The notes: a model not told the origin generated them from the letters alone. A stretch of 64,000 nt of DNA from an uncultured Megasphaera sp. (GCA_900540735.1 UQHB01000007.1:11769-75768); one strand, 5' to 3'. Counted from the first letter of the stretch, positions 44,380 through 53,973 are shown. Program-made: numbers and translations.

Positions 44380-44922
44380 ATGGTTCGCATAGCAAGAGAC
44401 AAACGGCACGGTCTGCTGAAGAAGCGGATTGAAGAAAATCCATTCATTAACGACGAAGAACTGGCAGAAGAATTTTCTGTCAGCGTCGCTACGATTCGCT
44501 TAGACCGCATGGCGCTGAACATACCGGAAATGCGTATCCGCATTAAACAGAAGGCAGAAGCAGCCCAGCCAAAACCAGGAACCATTCCTGTCGTCGGCGA
44601 ACTCGTCGATTGTACTCTTGGGCACAGTGCCATTTCCATTATGACCGCAACGGCAGATATGGTCGATGAAGCCCATATCGTGCGGTCCCAGTGTTTGTAT
44701 GCTCAGGCCGATTCACTGGCCCGGGCCGTACTTCATTTACCGGTTTGTATTACCGCTGTTGCCAACATCAAATACAAGCAGCCCGTTACAGTAGGCGATA
44801 AACTGATTGCCAAAGCCGAAGTAATTCGCCAGCGCAATCAAAAATATTACGTCTGGGTAACGATACGAAAGAATGCGAAAGAAGTATTTCGCGCAAAATT
44901 TATTATAGAATCTTTGGAATAA
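44380..44922 (+). CDS. fapR: Fatty-acid and phospholipid synthesis repressor FapR
   Basis: A 180-residue regulator with an N-terminal DeoR-like HTH (NDEELAEEFSVSVATIRLDR) and a C-terminal hot-dog domain that binds malonyl-CoA in known FapR proteins. It heads the operon it should control, as in Bacillus. ATG 44380 has AAAGGTG at 44368-44374. The start lies just downstream of a FapR-type operator. Confidence 0.92.
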   Translation: MVRIARDKRHGLLKKRIEENPFINDEELAEEFSVSVATIRLDRMALNIPEMRIRIKQKAEAAQPKPGTIPVVGELVDCTLGHSAISIMTATADMVDEAHIVRSQCLYAQADSLARAVLHLPVCITAVANIKYKQPVTVGDKLIAKAEVIRQRNQKYYVWVTIRKNAKEVFRAKFIIESLE

Positions 44923-44935
44923 TGGAGCGTATGGT

Positions 44936-45964
44936 ATGAAAATAGCGGTAGATGCTATGGGAGGCGACTACGCACCAGAAGAAGTTGTTCTCGGTGCGGT
45001 CGAAGCCGTAGAAACATATAGTGACGTTGATGTCGTCCTCGTTGGCGACGAAGAAAAAATAAAGCACGTATTTTCGCAGTATGACATAAAAGCCAATCCG
45101 CGGGTTACCATTGTCCATGCCAGTCAGGTCATTGAAATGGGCGAACACCCGGCACAGGCCATTCGTAAAAAGAAAGACGCGTCTATTGTGGTTGCCACAA
45201 AACTCGTCAAAGACGGCACCTGTGATGCTGTTGTTGCCCCAGGCAGTACAGGTGCTGCTGTAACGGCTGCCCTCTTGGTGCTGGGACGCATTAAAGGCAT
45301 TGAACGGCCAAGCATTGCGACACCGATTCCGTCGCAAAAGGGAATTACAGTGCTCCTCGATTCGGGTGCAAATTCCAATAGTAAACCGAAACATCTCGTA
45401 GAAGGGGCCATTATGGGCTCGCACTACGCAAAATATATTTTAGGCATTGATAAACCGAAAATCGGGCTCTTAAATATTGGCGAAGAAGCATCGAAAGGGA
45501 ATGAATTAGCCCAATCGACGTATCCGCTGCTGCAAAAATTGAAGACCATCGATTTTTATGGTAATGTAGAAGGTAGAGATATTCCGAAAGGCACTGTCGA
45601 TGTCGTTGTGTGTGACGGCTTCGTTGGGAATGTTATCTTGAAATTTGGCGAAGGTATGGCCTTATTCTTGATTCGTCTCGTCAAAGAACGCATTCGTGCC
45701 GGTGGTTTCTTAGCTAAACTCGGTGCCATGGCTGTCTATCCGGCCTTGAAATCGCTCAAAAAACGGTTAGACTTTACGGAATATGGTGGTGCGCCTCTCT
45801 TAGGCGTTAACGGAAGTTTCATTATTTGCCACGGCAGCTCCAAGGCGAAAGCTATTAAAAACGCTGTCCGTGTAGCCGGTGAGCTCGTAGAACAAGATGT
45901 CGTCGGGCATATCCGCAAAAGTATTGAGGAAGAAGAGGTAGAACAGTATGATAGTGAAAGCTAA
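44936..45964 (+). CDS. plsX: Phosphate acyltransferase PlsX
   Basis: A 342-residue peripheral membrane enzyme converting acyl-ACP and phosphate to acyl-phosphate for phospholipid synthesis. The start IAVDAMGGDYAPE is diagnostic, with the APGSTGAAVTAAL and CDGFVGNV motifs further on. It starts 13 bases after fapR and overlaps fabH by 17 bases. Confidence 0.95.
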   Translation: MKIAVDAMGGDYAPEEVVLGAVEAVETYSDVDVVLVGDEEKIKHVFSQYDIKANPRVTIVHASQVIEMGEHPAQAIRKKKDASIVVATKLVKDGTCDAVVAPGSTGAAVTAALLVLGRIKGIERPSIATPIPSQKGITVLLDSGANSNSKPKHLVEGAIMGSHYAKYILGIDKPKIGLLNIGEEASKGNELAQSTYPLLQKLKTIDFYGNVEGRDIPKGTVDVVVCDGFVGNVILKFGEGMALFLIRLVKERIRAGGFLAKLGAMAVYPALKSLKKRLDFTEYGGAPLLGVNGSFIICHGSSKAKAIKNAVRVAGELVEQDVVGHIRKSIEEEEVEQYDSES

Positions 45965-46943
45965 TTCGGCAGGTGTACTCGGAACAGGCCATTATGTGCC
46001 GGAAAAATTGGTTACCAATGCAGACTTAGAAAAAATGGTAGACACATCTGACGAATGGATTCGCTCCCGTACAGGGATTAGAGAACGCCATTTTGCGCCG
46101 GAAGGCATCAATACGTCGGATATGTGCACGATTGCAGCCAAACAGGCTATGGAAATGGCTGGTGTAACTGCTGAAGAATTGGACATGATTATTGTCTGCA
46201 CGCTTACACCGGATACGACGATTCCGTCGACAGCTTGCATTGTCCAGAAAAATCTCGGTGCGAAAAACGCAGCGGTCTTCGATTTATACGCTGCCTGCTC
46301 GGGTTTTGCGTACGGTGCTATTACGGCGTCGCAGTATATCGAAAGCGGTATGTGCAAAAAAGTCCTCGTCATCGGTGCAGAAATCTTGAGCCGTTACATG
46401 GACTTTACAGACCGTAATACATGCGTCCTCTTCGGGGACGGTGCTGGTGCAGTCGTCTTCGGTAACGTACCGCAAGGCTATGGTATCTTAGGTGCCGATA
46501 TGGGTGCTGACGGCAATGGTGGCCAGTATCTCAATATCCCGGCCAGCGGCGTGGCGATTTTGCCGACTGACGAAGCACGGGCAAAACACTTAACCTATAT
46601 TAAAATGAACGGCAAAGAAGTCTATAAATTTGCTGTTAAAGTCATGGGACAGACTGCGGTCAAAGCCCTCGAACGGGCAGGCCTTCAGTACGAGGACATT
46701 GACCTCCTCGTACCGCATCAGGCTAATATCCGCATTATCCAGTCCGCAGCAAAACGGCTTCATTTACCGATGGAAAAAGTATTTGTCAATATTGATAAAT
46801 ACGCCAATACATCTGGTGCCTCCATTCCGATTGCTCTCGATGAAGCCAATCGGCAGGGCCGGATGAAACGGGACGACATCATCGTTCTTGCAGGGTTTGG
46901 TGCTGGCCTCACGTGGGCTGGCTTAGTCATGAAATGGTATTAA
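45948..46943 (+). CDS. fabH: 3-oxoacyl-ACP synthase III
   Basis: A 331-residue thiolase-fold enzyme starting fatty-acid synthesis from acetyl-CoA and malonyl-ACP. The catalytic triad is visible: C117 in AACSGFAYG, His in PHQANIRI, and Asn in YANTSGAS. Length is normal. The start lies inside plsX. Confidence 0.95.
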   Translation: MIVKANSAGVLGTGHYVPEKLVTNADLEKMVDTSDEWIRSRTGIRERHFAPEGINTSDMCTIAAKQAMEMAGVTAEELDMIIVCTLTPDTTIPSTACIVQKNLGAKNAAVFDLYAACSGFAYGAITASQYIESGMCKKVLVIGAEILSRYMDFTDRNTCVLFGDGAGAVVFGNVPQGYGILGADMGADGNGGQYLNIPASGVAILPTDEARAKHLTYIKMNGKEVYKFAVKVMGQTAVKALERAGLQYEDIDLLVPHQANIRIIQSAAKRLHLPMEKVFVNIDKYANTSGASIPIALDEANRQGRMKRDDIIVLAGFGAGLTWAGLVMKWY

Positions 46944-46964
46944 TACAGACGAGGTGATAAGCGC

Positions 46965-47906
46965 ATGAAAACAGCATTCGTATTTCCTGGGCAAGGTGCC
47001 CAAAAAGTAGGCATGGTCAAAGATTTATACGATTCCTATCAAGTCGTACGGGAACTCTTTGAAGAAGCAGACGATTCCTTAGGCTTTTCCTTAACAAAGC
47101 TTTGCTTTGAAGGGCCTGACGAAGAATTGATGAAAACCTATAACACCCAGCCGGCTATTTTGACAGCCAGCACGGCATGTGCCCGGGTCTTAGCACAAGA
47201 AGGCTTTACGCCGGATATTGCTGCAGGCCACAGCCTCGGTGAATATTCTGCTCTCGTCGCAGCTGGTGCATTGTCCTTTGCGGACGCTGTGAAAACAGTC
47301 CGTCAGCGCGGGCAGTTCATGCAAGATGCTGTGCCCCTCGGTGAAGGCGGCATGGCAGCTATCTTAGGCCTTGATGAAGATAAAATCAAAGAAATCTGCA
47401 CTGCTATTTCAGCGCAAGGCGGTACAGTCCAGGCTGTTAACTTCAACTGCCCAGGACAAATCGTCATTGCAGGCAGCACGAAAGCTGTCGAAGAAGCAGC
47501 CAACGCTATGAAAGAAGCTGGCGCAAAACGGGCCGTCATTCTCCACGTTAGCGCACCGTTCCACAGCACTCTCATGGAACCGGCAGCAAAACGCTTAGCA
47601 GAAGTACTCGATACGATTACTATTAACGACGCGAAGATTCCGGTCGTTGCCAATGTCAGTGGTCAAATCGAAACGAAAGCTGCTGACATTAAAGCATCTC
47701 TCGTCAAACAGGCTGCTAGCCCGGTCCTTTGGATTGATTGCACGAAGACTATGCAGGCTTTTGGTGCAGAAACGTTTGTCGAAGTTGGCCCAGGCAAAAC
47801 ACTTTGTGGTTTCAACCGTAAAATTGACCGTAAAATTAAGAGCTTAAACGTAGAAGATGTACCGTCGTTGCAAAAAACGCTTGAATTTTTCCAGGAGGTT
47901 CGATAA
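46965..47906 (+). CDS. fabD: Malonyl-CoA:ACP malonyltransferase
   Basis: A 313-residue acyltransferase with FPGQGAQKVGM at the start, the nucleophile S90 in GHSLGE, and His in the HVSAPFHS motif. It transfers malonyl groups to ACP. It ends one base before the fabG start. Confidence 0.95.
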   Translation: MKTAFVFPGQGAQKVGMVKDLYDSYQVVRELFEEADDSLGFSLTKLCFEGPDEELMKTYNTQPAILTASTACARVLAQEGFTPDIAAGHSLGEYSALVAAGALSFADAVKTVRQRGQFMQDAVPLGEGGMAAILGLDEDKIKEICTAISAQGGTVQAVNFNCPGQIVIAGSTKAVEEAANAMKEAGAKRAVILHVSAPFHSTLMEPAAKRLAEVLDTITINDAKIPVVANVSGQIETKAADIKASLVKQAASPVLWIDCTKTMQAFGAETFVEVGPGKTLCGFNRKIDRKIKSLNVEDVPSLQKTLEFFQEVR

Positions 47907-47907
47907 A

Positions 47908-48651
47908 ATGCTTTTAACAGGAAAAACTGCCATCGTTACTGGTGGCTCCCGTGGCATTGGCCATGCAATTGCTGTTGCCTTTGCCGAAGCAGGCGCGAAT
48001 GTAGCAATTATTTATGCTGGCAATACAGCAGCTGCTGAAGAAACGTTGAAAGAAGTCCAGGCTAAAGGCGCACAAGGCGTGACGATTCAGTGTGATGTGT
48101 CGGACGAAGCAGCTGTTACGGCTATGATTAAAGCCGTGAAAGACCAGTTCGGTGCCATTGACATTCTCGTCAATAACGCTGGCATTACACGGGATAACTT
48201 ATTGATGCGTATGAAAACGGCTGATTGGCAGTCCGTTATTGACACCAACTTAACGGGTACGTACTACTGCATCAAAGGTGTGACGAAAATCATGATGAAA
48301 CAGCGTCATGGTTCTATCATTAACCTTTCGTCTGTGGTCGGTGAAACAGGCAATGCCGGTCAGGCTAACTATGCCGCTGCGAAAGCCGGTATCTTAGGCC
48401 TGACAAAAGCCGTTGCGAAAGAATTAGCATCGCGGAGCATTCGCTGCAATGCCGTAGCTCCTGGCTATATCCAGACCGATATGACAGCAGATTTACCGGA
48501 ATCGGTCATTGACGAAACGGTCAAATCCATTCCCTTAGGGCGCGTAGCCCAGCCGGAAGAAGTCGCCCAGACTGTCCTCTTCTTGGCTTCTGATAACGCT
48601 AGCTACATTACCGGCCAAGTACTCAATGTCGATGGCGGCATGGTAATGTAA
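47908..48651 (+). CDS. fabG: 3-oxoacyl-ACP reductase
   Basis: A 247-residue short-chain dehydrogenase with the cofactor loop TGGSRGIG, the NNAG motif, the catalytic Ser in NLSSVVG and the YAAAK motif. The start at ATG 47908 is fixed by CAGGAGG 10 bases upstream; residues further upstream belong to fabD in another frame. It reduces 3-oxoacyl-ACP with NADPH. Confidence 0.95.
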   Translation: MLLTGKTAIVTGGSRGIGHAIAVAFAEAGANVAIIYAGNTAAAEETLKEVQAKGAQGVTIQCDVSDEAAVTAMIKAVKDQFGAIDILVNNAGITRDNLLMRMKTADWQSVIDTNLTGTYYCIKGVTKIMMKQRHGSIINLSSVVGETGNAGQANYAAAKAGILGLTKAVAKELASRSIRCNAVAPGYIQTDMTADLPESVIDETVKSIPLGRVAQPEEVAQTVLFLASDNASYITGQVLNVDGGMVM

Positions 48652-48694
48652 GTAATACATTCTACTATACTCTATTGAAAGGGGGTGAATGGAC

Positions 48695-48940
48695 ATGAGT
48701 GAAGAAGCTACGTTTGAAAAAGTAAAAAGCATCGTCGTTGAACAGTTAGGTGTTGACGAAAAAGAAGTAAAAATGGATGCTGCTTACATTGATGATTTAG
48801 GCGCTGATTCCTTGGACATCGTTGAATTGATCATGGCTTTCGAAGAAGAATTCAATATCGAAATCCCCGATGATGTGGCAGAAAAAATCAAAACTGTAAA
48901 AGATACAGTTGATTACATTGAAAAGGAAAAGAAAGCGTAA
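48695..48940 (+). CDS. acpP: Acyl carrier protein
   Basis: An 81-residue acidic helical protein with the phosphopantetheine attachment site S39 in GADSLDIVEL. ATG 48695 is preferred to ATG 48689 because GGGGGTG (48681-48687) lies at a normal distance from the former. It is followed by a strong hairpin before fabK. Confidence 0.96.
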   Translation: MSEEATFEKVKSIVVEQLGVDEKEVKMDAAYIDDLGADSLDIVELIMAFEEEFNIEIPDDVAEKIKTVKDTVDYIEKEKKA

Positions 48941-48960
48941 GTACGCAATAAGAGCCGCCC

Positions 48961-48987
48961 AGGGAAGTAACGTCATGTTACTTCCTT
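48961..48987 (+). other. Intercistronic hairpin between acpP and fabK
   Basis: AGGGAAGTAAC (48961-48971) pairs with GTTACTTCCTT (48977-48987), leaving a 5-nt loop. No T-run follows, so it is more likely an mRNA-stabilising or processing hairpin than a full terminator. It could help keep acpP more abundant than the genes downstream. Confidence 0.6.
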
Positions 48988-49019
48988 GAACGGCATCTTC
49001 TTGATTGGAGGAAAATAGA

Positions 49020-49979
49020 GTGAAGCTGCCAGAATTGAAAATAGGTAAGCTTGTAGCAAAAGTGCCAATCGTGCAAGGCGGTATGGCAATCAGACTCTCG
49101 ACGGCTCGGCTGGCGGCAGCAGTAGCCAATGAAGGTGGTATTGGTCTTATTGCGGCATCTGGGATGCCTTTTGATGAATTGAGACATGAAATCCGTTTGG
49201 CGAAAAAATTATCACCAAAAGGAATAATAGGCATAAATGCAATGGTTGCAGCCCAAGAATTTAAAGGGCTCGTAATGACTGCAATTGAAGAAGGAATCAA
49301 TCTAGTCGTAGCAGGTGCAGGTTTTTCCCGCGACATGTTTGCGTGGGGAAAAGAAAGCGGTACGCCTATTGTGCCCATCGTATCTTCTGCGAAACTAGCT
49401 AAAATATCCCAGTCCCTGGGTGCTTCAGCTGTCGTCGTAGAAGGCGCAGAAGCAGGCGGGCATTTGGGAACCAACCGCTCCAGCCGGGACATTGTACCGG
49501 AAGTACGGGCGGCTGTCACTATCCCGGTCATTGGTGCCGGTGGTGTACTCCACGGCGAAGACATTGCGCAAATGCTGAAATTAGGCGCAAACGGCGTGCA
49601 AATGGGCAGCCGCTTTGCAGCCAGCGTCGAAGCCAATGCGTCGGATGAGTTGAAAAAGGTCTATCTCCGTGCCAACAAGCCGGAAGATTATATTTTAGTA
49701 CATAGCCCTGTAGGCCTTCCGGGCCAGGCTATTCGTACACCGTTCTCGGAACGCATCCTCTTAGGGACTGCGCCGAAACCAGACCACTGCGACCACTGTC
49801 TGAAAAAATGCAGTCATAAGTATTGTATTATCCGGGCATTGTCCCGGGCTCAGCAAGGGGATGTAGAAACAGGGTTAGTATTCTCTGGCCGCCGTATGCA
49901 GGAAATCCATGATATTCTGCCGGTCAGCGAAATTTTTGCATATTTAAAACGTGAAATGGAAGCAATTCCTGAAACATAA
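49020..49979 (+). CDS. fabK: FabK-like enoyl-ACP reductase / nitronate monooxygenase family flavoprotein
   Basis: A 319-residue FMN-binding TIM-barrel protein (VPIVQGGMAIR; GAGGVLHGEDIAQMLKLGANGVQMGSRF in two parts). Its place in the fab operon, with no fabI, fabL or fabV nearby, supports FabK, the flavin-dependent enoyl-ACP reductase. A C-terminal cysteine cluster (C-x2-C-x3-C-x4-C in DHCDHCLKKCSHKYC) is not typical of streptococcal FabK and suggests a metal or Fe-S site. GTG 49020 is chosen from GGAGG at 49007-49011. A nitronate monooxygenase role cannot be excluded. Confidence 0.8.
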   Translation: MKLPELKIGKLVAKVPIVQGGMAIRLSTARLAAAVANEGGIGLIAASGMPFDELRHEIRLAKKLSPKGIIGINAMVAAQEFKGLVMTAIEEGINLVVAGAGFSRDMFAWGKESGTPIVPIVSSAKLAKISQSLGASAVVVEGAEAGGHLGTNRSSRDIVPEVRAAVTIPVIGAGGVLHGEDIAQMLKLGANGVQMGSRFAASVEANASDELKKVYLRANKPEDYILVHSPVGLPGQAIRTPFSERILLGTAPKPDHCDHCLKKCSHKYCIIRALSRAQQGDVETGLVFSGRRMQEIHDILPVSEIFAYLKREMEAIPET

Positions 49980-50000
49980 TTTTAGAACGAGGTGAACACT

Positions 50001-51254
50001 TTGGAAAAACGTGTCGTAATTACAGGGATGGGTGTCATTTCCCCTGTAGGAAATGGGAAAGAAGCTTTCTGGAATGCCTTAGTGAATGGTACGAACGGCA
50101 TTGGACCGATTACCCACTTTGATGCATCGGAATATGCTGCACGCATTGCCGGCGAAGTAAAAGATTTCAAACCGACCGATTATGGCATTGACCGTAAAGA
50201 AGCGCGTCACATGGACCCGTATACACAATATGCCGTAGCTGCAGCAAAATTAGCATTAGACGATGCTAAAATTAACTTAGACGAAGAAGACCGTGACCGT
50301 ATTGGGACTGTCGTCGGCACGGGTATTGGCGGTATGGAAACACTCCATAACTTATACCAAGGCTTATTTGCTAAAGGCCCGTCTCGTGTCAATCCCTTCG
50401 TTGTACCGAAGATGATTGCGAACATGGCAGCTGGCCAGATTTCCATTATGTTTGGCTTAGGCGGCCACTGCTCCAGTGTTGTTACGGCTTGCGCTACAGG
50501 CACGAACTCTATTGGCGACGCCTTCCGCATGATTCAGCGCGGTGAATTAGACGCAGCTATTGCAGGCGGTACAGAAGCTGCTGTTTCTCCTGGTGCTGTT
50601 GCTGGCTTTGCTGCGATGAAAGCTTTGAGCACACGCAACGATGACCCGGCTCATGCATCTCGTCCGTTCGACAAAGACCGCAACGGCTTTGTTATGGGCG
50701 AAGGCTCTGGTATTGTCTTCCTCGAAGAATTAGAACACGCTAAAAAACGGGGGGCTCATATTTACTGCGAAATTGGCGGTTACGGCAGCAATGCTGACGC
50801 ATACCACATTACGGCACCGGCTCCGGGCGGCATTCGTCAGGCAAAATGCATGGAATTAGCCATTGCTGATGCCAGCATGGTTCCTGGTGATGTAGATTAC
50901 GTCAATGCCCACGGTACATCGACGCACCTCAATGACTTAACGGAATCGAAAGCTATTGTCAATGTCTTCGGCGACCATGCGAAAGAATTGCTCATTAGCT
51001 CGACGAAATCCATGACAGGCCACCTCCTCGGTGCTGCTGGTGCTGTTGAAGCCATTGCCTGCGCCATGACCATTGAAACGGGCAAAGTACATCCGACATT
51101 GAACTACACTGAATCGGAAGATGAATTAAAAGAATTAGGCCTTAATTACGTACCGAACGAAGCAGTAGCTAAAGATGTGAAAGTTGCTATTTCGAACTCC
51201 TTCGGTTTCGGCGGCCACAACGCAACATTGCTCTTTAAAAAATATGTCGATTAA
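50001..51254 (+). CDS. fabF: 3-oxoacyl-ACP synthase II
   Basis: A 417-residue elongating condensing enzyme with C164 in TACATGTNS and the two His residues in NAHGTST and MTGHLLGAAG. TTG 50001 (MEKRVVITGMG) fits GAGGTG at 49989-49994 better than the in-frame GTG 49992. It follows fabK and ends just before rnc. Confidence 0.94.
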   Translation: MEKRVVITGMGVISPVGNGKEAFWNALVNGTNGIGPITHFDASEYAARIAGEVKDFKPTDYGIDRKEARHMDPYTQYAVAAAKLALDDAKINLDEEDRDRIGTVVGTGIGGMETLHNLYQGLFAKGPSRVNPFVVPKMIANMAAGQISIMFGLGGHCSSVVTACATGTNSIGDAFRMIQRGELDAAIAGGTEAAVSPGAVAGFAAMKALSTRNDDPAHASRPFDKDRNGFVMGEGSGIVFLEELEHAKKRGAHIYCEIGGYGSNADAYHITAPAPGGIRQAKCMELAIADASMVPGDVDYVNAHGTSTHLNDLTESKAIVNVFGDHAKELLISSTKSMTGHLLGAAGAVEAIACAMTIETGKVHPTLNYTESEDELKELGLNYVPNEAVAKDVKVAISNSFGFGGHNATLLFKKYVD

Positions 51255-51272
51255 TTAGAGAAGATTTTGGGT

Positions 51273-51983
51273 ATGGATAAGGGAAGAAAAGAACAGTTAG
51301 AACAGTTTATTCACGTCGTTGGTTTGGCGTCTTTCCATAATCTCTTGATTTTAGATCAAGCATTGACCCACTCATCATATGCAAACGAAAATAAATTACG
51401 CCACGGCTATTATAATGAACGACTGGAATTCTTAGGCGATGCCATTTTGGATTTAGTCGTTGGGGAATACTTGTTTTTACAGTATCCCCATATGCCGGAA
51501 GGCGAGTTGTCTAAAGCGCGGGCCAGCGTTGTCAGTGAAACGCCCCTCGCTGCCGTTTGCGCTAAATTTCATATGGGTGATTATATTTTACTCGGTAAAG
51601 GTGAACTTGCGTCGGGAGGACGGACACGGGCGAGCATTATGGCTGATGCCTTTGAAGCTGTTGTCGGTGCTATTTACATCGACTCGTCGTATGACGAAGC
51701 GCGCAAATTCATTCTCCATCAACTGAAAGACTATTTGGCCTTAGTTGCTACAGGGGACTACGGAAAAGATTACAAAACGCTTTTCCAAGAATATGTACAG
51801 CGTGACGGGGAGCAGCATATTCAATACAACCTCTGTCGTGAAGAAGGGCCGGACCATGACAAGACATTCTTTATGGAAGTCGTCGTCAATGGTAAAGTCT
51901 TAGGTGAAGGTGCCGGTAAGACGAAGAAAGATGCTGCCCAACATGCAGCACATGAAGCGTTAAAACGATTACATGCAATTTGA
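51273..51983 (+). CDS. rnc: Ribonuclease III
   Basis: A 236-residue double-strand-specific endoribonuclease. The catalytic domain has the signature ERLEFLGDAIL and the acidic DAFEAVVGAIY. A C-terminal double-stranded RNA-binding domain follows (DYKTLFQEYVQR... to the end). The ribosome-binding site is weak and the start could also be TTG 51267. A terminator overlaps its stop. Confidence 0.94.
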   Translation: MDKGRKEQLEQFIHVVGLASFHNLLILDQALTHSSYANENKLRHGYYNERLEFLGDAILDLVVGEYLFLQYPHMPEGELSKARASVVSETPLAAVCAKFHMGDYILLGKGELASGGRTRASIMADAFEAVVGAIYIDSSYDEARKFILHQLKDYLALVATGDYGKDYKTLFQEYVQRDGEQHIQYNLCREEGPDHDKTFFMEVVVNGKVLGEGAGKTKKDAAQHAAHEALKRLHAI

Positions 51984-52016
51984 AGGATGTGGCAGAAAAA
52001 GCCGCATCCTTTTTTT
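51983..52016 (+). terminator. Terminator after rnc
   Basis: AAGGATGTGGC (51983-51993) pairs with GCCGCATCCTT (52001-52011) with one wobble, followed by more T residues. It shows that the open frame upstream of 52029 is not translated as part of the next gene. Confidence 0.85.
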
Positions 52017-52028
52017 GAAGGGATTTTT

Positions 52029-53087
52029 ATGAAACACTCGATTATACCGATTTTTATTCCCCATATTGGCTGTCCGTACCGCTGCGTTTTTTGTAATCAA
52101 TGGCGCATTACTGGCCATCACGACGTACCTAATGACGAGACTGTACGTCAGGCTATTGCAGACTATACGAAGGACGTGACGGAAAAGCGGTACTGGGAAG
52201 TTGCCTTTTATGGAGGTAGTTTTACGGCTATACCGACGGCACTGCAAGAAGAGCTACTCCGCCCGGCGTACGATGCACTGCAAAGAGGAACGATTGACGG
52301 TATCCGCTGTTCGACGCGGCCTGATTGTATTGATGAAGATATTCTGCAGCGGTTGGCAGCGTATGGCATGAAGACCGTTGAGCTCGGTGTCCAGTCCATG
52401 GATGATGCTGTCTTGAGAGCGGCAAAACGAGGCCATGCAGCGGCTGATGTCGTACGCGCAACAGCCTTGCTCAAGGAAAAAGACTTTACTATCGGCCATC
52501 AGCTCATGCCGGGACTACCTGGTGAAGACTGGGACAGTTTAGTCCAGACGACAGCATCTATTTGCAGCCTCCAACCAGATATAAGCCGCATTTATCCTGT
52601 AGCCGTCATTGCCCAGACGGAGCTTGCCGATTTATATCAACAAGGCCAGTATGAGCCACTATCGATTGCTGAAGGGATTCGCCGTGCAGCGTACATGAAA
52701 CAACACTTTCTCCAGCACGGCATAGACGTCATCCGCACAGGCTTGCAGGCGACGACAGACTTAGATGATGGTGTGCAGGTCTTAGGCGGAGCATACACAC
52801 CGGCCATGGGAGAGCTCGTCGATACGTACCGTTATGGCCAGCAGCTCTCAGCCTTTTTGGCTACCTTGCCTTCTATAGCGAACGTTGTAATTTCCTATCA
52901 TCGCCGCGAAACATCTCGTGTCCGGGGCTATCACAATGTGACCATGAAGAGGCTAGCCTGCCGCTACGGCAAGGAGATTACGTGGCGTGAAGACAATGCG
53001 CTGCCCCTTCACGTCGTCCAAGTGACGACACGAGACGGCACTTGGCATCTTGCCATGAATGACGGCACGAATAAACGCATACGATAA
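52029..53087 (+). CDS. Elp3-type radical SAM protein
   Basis: A 352-residue protein with the radical SAM cluster motif CPYRCVFC near residue 14 and the later motifs AFYGGSF and IGHQLMPGLPGEDWDS, as in the Elp3/oxygen-independent coproporphyrinogen oxidase-like group. There is no C-terminal acetyltransferase domain of true Elp3. It often neighbours rnc in Firmicutes; the reaction is unknown. ATG 52029 is chosen from the weak AAGG site after the terminator. Confidence 0.85.
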   Translation: MKHSIIPIFIPHIGCPYRCVFCNQWRITGHHDVPNDETVRQAIADYTKDVTEKRYWEVAFYGGSFTAIPTALQEELLRPAYDALQRGTIDGIRCSTRPDCIDEDILQRLAAYGMKTVELGVQSMDDAVLRAAKRGHAAADVVRATALLKEKDFTIGHQLMPGLPGEDWDSLVQTTASICSLQPDISRIYPVAVIAQTELADLYQQGQYEPLSIAEGIRRAAYMKQHFLQHGIDVIRTGLQATTDLDDGVQVLGGAYTPAMGELVDTYRYGQQLSAFLATLPSIANVVISYHRRETSRVRGYHNVTMKRLACRYGKEITWREDNALPLHVVQVTTRDGTWHLAMNDGTNKRIR

Positions 53088-53121
53088 AAGACGTACATCC
53101 TATGAGAGTGTACGTCTTTTG
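53086..53121. terminator. Bidirectional terminator between radical SAM gene and pstS
   Basis: Perfect 12-bp stem AAAAGACGTACA/TGTACGTCTTTT (53086-53097 with 53109-53120) between converging genes. Confidence 0.9.
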
Positions 53122-53145
53122 GTGTAAGCAACAATATGAGGAATC

Positions 53146-53973
53146 TTATGCCTTGGGCATAGGAATGAGATTTACTTTTTCAATTAGTTTTTGACCATCT
53201 GCAGAGTAAATGAAATCGAAGAAGCTTTTTACTTCTGGTAACTGCGAATCGATTGGTCCTTTTGTAGCCATGACCATATCTTTCGTCAATTTATACGAGC
53301 CGTTTTGAATATCTTCTTTCGTCGGTGCTACGCCGTCGATAGAGACTTTTGTCACCGAATCATTGACCATGGCGAGGGAGCAGTAGCCAATGGAGCCATC
53401 AGCGTCGGCAATACGGGCTAATACGGGGCCGGAACTGCCTAATTTATTGGCGTATTTTGTCTGTCCTTTAATACCTAAAATATCTTCAAAAGGAGCGCGC
53501 GTACCAGAGCCTGCTTCTTGGCCAATGACGATAATCGGCATATCCGGGCCGCCTACGTCTTTCCAGTTCGTAATGGCTCCAGTGAATATCTTTTTGATTT
53601 GGTCTGACGATAAGGCGTTGACACCGGTTACTTTCGGATTGACAATAATCGCAATGCCATCTTTAGCAATAATGTTTTCTACAGCACCTTGGTCTTTTTC
53701 TTTCTGCGTCAAGTTACGGGACGACGTGCCAATATTGGCTGTGCCTGAGAGGAGGGCTTCAATACCGGCTGTAGATCCAACGTATTCATTTGAGACCGTT
53801 ACGCCTTGTTCCTTTTCCATGTACACTTCGGAGACGAGCGAGCATAACGGTTCCATAGACGTACTGCCAATGACTTGGATATTACCAGACAAGGATTGGC
53901 GCGAACTACCGCATCCGGCTAAGGTTACAGCAGCAAAAACAGTGCATACAAAGGCAAGTATTCCTCGTTTCAT
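53146..53973 (-). CDS. pstS: Phosphate ABC transporter substrate-binding lipoprotein
   Basis: A 275-residue lipoprotein with a signal peptide and lipobox LAGC (lipidated C21), then the PBP-like II domain of PstS-type phosphate binders (STSMEPLCS, ...GQEAGSGTRAPFE as the phosphate loop). It is transcribed opposite to pstC-pstA-pstB, separated from them by a broken phosphodiesterase and a broken LysR gene, which is unusual for this transporter. AAAGGA lies upstream of the ATG. The gene itself is intact. Confidence 0.92.
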   Translation of the reverse strand: MKRGILAFVCTVFAAVTLAGCGSSRQSLSGNIQVIGSTSMEPLCSLVSEVYMEKEQGVTVSNEYVGSTAGIEALLSGTANIGTSSRNLTQKEKDQGAVENIIAKDGIAIIVNPKVTGVNALSSDQIKKIFTGAITNWKDVGGPDMPIIVIGQEAGSGTRAPFEDILGIKGQTKYANKLGSSGPVLARIADADGSIGYCSLAMVNDSVTKVSIDGVAPTKEDIQNGSYKLTKDMVMATKGPIDSQLPEVKSFFDFIYSADGQKLIEKVNLIPMPKA

